A stretch of DNA of 7,894 nt from NCBI GenBank assembly GCA_902782905.1, contig CACZPB010000159.1, forward strand, positions 1 to 7,894, written 5' to 3'. This stretch comes from an uncultured bacterium (GTDB lineage Bacteria; Cyanobacteriota; Vampirovibrionia; Gastranaerophilales; Gastranaerophilaceae). The notes under the pieces are model-generated. The model saw nothing but the letters and a program-made list of their open reading frames with translations. It was not told the origin of the DNA and ran no database searches. Made by a program: the position numbers and the translations under genes. The stretch's first letter is position 1; each line of letters opens with the position of its first letter. Shown piece by piece: positions 6,307 through 7,894 of the stretch.

Positions 6307-7458
6307 ATGAATAAAAAATATGTTATAGGAATTATAATAATTGCAGTAGCGGCAATAATTGCGCTGACGTTTTTATTTAAAAACGGCTCTGCAAAATATA
6401 TTACAAAAGAAATCACAAGAGGGACAATTACAGAGTACGTAGAAGCATCCGGTACAATAAAGCCAATCAATACAATTGCCGTAGGTACACAAGTTTCAGG
6501 CACCGTAGCAAGGATTTACGTAGACTATAACTCACAGGTAAAAAAAGGACAGCTTCTTGCCGAACTTGACCCCAGTCTTTTTCAGGCGAACGTCGAGCAA
6601 TCAACTGCAAAGCTTAATAATGCCCAAGCTGCTTATTCTAAAGCTCAAGCAAACTTGGAATATAAAAGAAATAACTACAAAAGATACGAGCACTTGTTTG
6701 CAAAAAACTATGTTTCAAGAGACGATGTTGAACTTGCACGTTCAAATTACCTGACGGCTCAAGCAGATGTTGCGGCGGCAAGGGCTGAGATGAACGCACA
6801 ACAAGCAACTCTCAAAAATAATTTAACGAATCTCGGGTACTCAAAAATAACCTCACCTGTAGACGGAACAGTTATTTCAAGGGCTGTGGATGTTGGTCAG
6901 ACAGTTGCCGCAAGCTTTAACACTCCGACACTTTTTGAAGTTGCGCAGGATTTAACCAAAATGCAGATAGAAACAAGCGTTTCAGAGGCTGATATAGGCA
7001 AAATAAAAGTCGGTCAGAGGGCTGAATACACGCTTGACGGATATCAGGATAAAAAGTTTGAAGGGACAGTAACTCAAGTAAGACTCGCATCTACTACAAC
7101 TAACAACGTTGTAACCTACACTGTTATTGTGTCAGTTGATAACACTGACGGTTTTGCAATTCCGGGGATGAGCGCAAATGTTTCAATAATAACCGGTGAA
7201 GCAAAAGATGTTCTTATGGTAGAAAATAAAGCTTTTAAGTTTTCACCTGAGGATAACACTCAAAAGTTTGAAAACCAAGGCATTTGGATTCTTACCTCAA
7301 ACGGCCCGAAAAGAATTGATGTAGAAGTCGGACTATCTGATGACAATTACACTCAAATAATTACAACCCAAATAAACGAAAAGGATAAGGTTATCATAGG
7401 TTCACTGACAAAAGGGAAGAAAAAACAATCGTCAGGCATGCGCCGACCGCCAATGTAG
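6307..7458 (+). CDS. macA: MacA-type periplasmic adaptor (membrane fusion protein)
   Basis: The 383-aa HlyD/MacA-like adaptor would bridge an inner-membrane ABC transporter and the TolC-family channel. Residues 5-24 form one N-terminal membrane anchor. The barrel-sandwich (lipoyl-like) halves are at 63-89 (VSGTVARIYV...LLAELDP) and 181-202 (ITSPVDGTVISR...). Between them lies an alpha-helical coiled-coil hairpin (about 95-172) rich in Ala, Gln and Asn. A beta-barrel domain (about 215-300, including GTVTQVRLA and PGMSANVSI) and a membrane-proximal domain (about 300-368) follow. The C-terminus is a short basic tail ending RRPPM. AAGGAA (6294-6299) is seven bases before ATG 6307. Assignment to the MacA branch rather than an RND adaptor rests on the ABC gene that follows. 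It ends TAG-GGG-TAA just before the 11-bp repeats. Confidence 0.93.
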   Translation: MNKKYVIGIIIIAVAAIIALTFLFKNGSAKYITKEITRGTITEYVEASGTIKPINTIAVGTQVSGTVARIYVDYNSQVKKGQLLAELDPSLFQANVEQSTAKLNNAQAAYSKAQANLEYKRNNYKRYEHLFAKNYVSRDDVELARSNYLTAQADVAAARAEMNAQQATLKNNLTNLGYSKITSPVDGTVISRAVDVGQTVAASFNTPTLFEVAQDLTKMQIETSVSEADIGKIKVGQRAEYTLDGYQDKKFEGTVTQVRLASTTTNNVVTYTVIVSVDNTDGFAIPGMSANVSIITGEAKDVLMVENKAFKFSPEDNTQKFENQGIWILTSNGPKRIDVEVGLSDDNYTQIITTQINEKDKVIIGSLTKGKKKQSSGMRRPPM

Positions 7459-7465
7459 GGGTAAG

Positions 7466-7509
7466 GGGTAAATGTTGTGTAAATGTTGGGTAAATGTTGG
7501 GTAAATATA
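7466..7509 (+). repeat. Four-unit 11-bp tandem repeat between macA and macB
   Basis: The unit is GGGTAAATGTT. Copies start at 7466, 7477, 7488 and 7499. The first and third are identical, the second has one change (GTG for GGG) and the fourth has two changes at its end (ATA for GTT). A decayed GGGGTAA precedes the array at 7458-7464. The array fills most of the 64-bp gap between the genes and ends 13 bases before the macB ATG. Because 11 is not a multiple of three, the TAA in each unit falls in successive reading frames and closes all three. Slipped-strand copy-number variation is plausible; function is unknown. Confidence 0.85.
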
Positions 7510-7522
7510 ACTAAATTAAACT

Positions 7523-7894
7523 ATGACCAAATTAATAGATGTAAGACATGCAAAGAAAATATATAGAATGGGGGATGAGGAATTCTATGCCCTTAATGAC
7601 GTTTCGTTCACTATAGAAGAAGGTGAATTTGTCGCAATAATGGGAACATCCGGTTCAGGTAAATCCACCTGTATGAATATGCTCGGAACACTCGATAAAC
7701 CGACAAGCGGAGAATATTACCTAGAAGGTGTTGATGTGTTTTCACTTAATTCCGATGAACTTTCCGATATCAGAAACAATAAAATCGGATTTGTGTTTCA
7801 AGGGTTTAATCTTATATCCAGAACATCCGCTATAGATAACGTTTGTATGCCGATGATTTACAAGGGGATTAGCGAAAAAGAGAGAATAGAAAGG
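7523..7894 (+). CDS. macB: MacB-type ABC transporter ATPase, N-terminal part (3' end off the window)
   Basis: The frame is open to the right edge, giving 124 residues of a nucleotide-binding domain. A-loop Tyr22 (FYAL), Walker A GTSGSGKST (41-49) and Q-loop Gln93 (VFQGFNL) are present; the LSGGQ signature and Walker B lie beyond the window. The sequence style (NVSFTIEEGEFVAIMG, MLGTLDKPTSGEYYLEG) is that of the MacB/LolD branch. Following tolC and macA, it should power a MacAB-TolC-like pump. Whether the permease domain is fused (true MacB) or separate cannot be seen. ATG 7523 gives the expected N-terminus, with an in-frame TAA at 7517-7519 just upstream. No SD lies in the usual spacing, so initiation may be SD-less or depend on upstream translation and the repeat array. 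Confidence 0.9.
   Translation, partial: MTKLIDVRHAKKIYRMGDEEFYALNDVSFTIEEGEFVAIMGTSGSGKSTCMNMLGTLDKPTSGEYYLEGVDVFSLNSDELSDIRNNKIGFVFQGFNLISRTSAIDNVCMPMIYKGISEKERIER

Noticed and set aside
6252..6503. 83-codon minus-strand hydrophobic frame over the tolC-macA junction
   Set aside because: It is the antisense shadow of the MacA membrane anchor and beta-rich start; AT-rich hydrophobic codons read as hydrophobic on both strands.
7458..7501. G-quadruplex from four G-tracts in the macA-macB repeat region
   Set aside because: Tracts of 4, 4, 3 and 3 G are separated by loops of 3, 19 and 8 bases. The long middle loop makes a stable quadruplex doubtful, and the tandem repeat explains the G periodicity.
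1..7894. CRISPR array, tRNA, rRNA, insertion sequence or phage signature
   Set aside because: No spaced repeat array, cloverleaf-like segment, transposase or integrase is visible; nearly all sequence is accounted for by ordinary genes and short intergenic gaps.

Overview
The window is AT-rich, gene-dense DNA from a diderm bacterium: it encodes an outer-membrane TolC-family channel behind a Sec signal peptide. A cyanobacteria-related lineage such as Melainabacteria/Gastranaerophilales fits best. The reasons are the kinase H-box context (FVATLTHDLKVP), an AroH-class chorismate mutase, the low GC and the mixture of Shine-Dalgarno (SD) and SD-less starts. This placement is an inference from style, not a proven assignment.

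Left half (2-3968, + strand): a very tight operon of five genes. In order they are the C-terminal part of a sensor histidine kinase (start lies off the left edge), a Nudix hydrolase resembling ADP-ribose pyrophosphatase, AroH chorismate mutase, a stand-alone receiver-domain response regulator, and glutamine-dependent NAD+ synthetase (nadE). Junctions are -11, +3, -4 and +1 bp, so co-transcription and translational coupling are likely. The operon mixes a split two-component pair with NAD(P)/ADP-ribose and aromatic amino acid metabolism. A stem-loop that overlaps the nadE stop codon and is flanked by A and T tracts can terminate both nadE and the convergent speD.

Middle (4013-4668): speD (minus strand, S-adenosylmethionine decarboxylase proenzyme, TTG start) is divergent from the efflux cluster. 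The 194-bp intergenic region between them holds a perfect 15-bp element repeated once upstream of each gene, each copy pointing outward, and a 13-bp dyad just upstream of the speD ribosome binding site. These are the best regulatory candidates in the window.

Right half (4669-7894, + strand): a tripartite efflux cluster made of a TolC-family outer-membrane channel, a MacA-type periplasmic adaptor and the first 124 codons of a MacB-type ABC ATPase cut by the right edge. Together they would move a substrate from the periplasm or inner membrane across the outer membrane; the substrate cannot be read from the sequence. Between macA and macB lies a four-unit 11-bp tandem repeat.

Most genes are recognisable family members with their catalytic residues in place. 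I see no clear novel defence or mobile system. The items most worth a second look are the paired intergenic elements, the macA-macB tandem repeat and the mixed signalling/metabolic operon.
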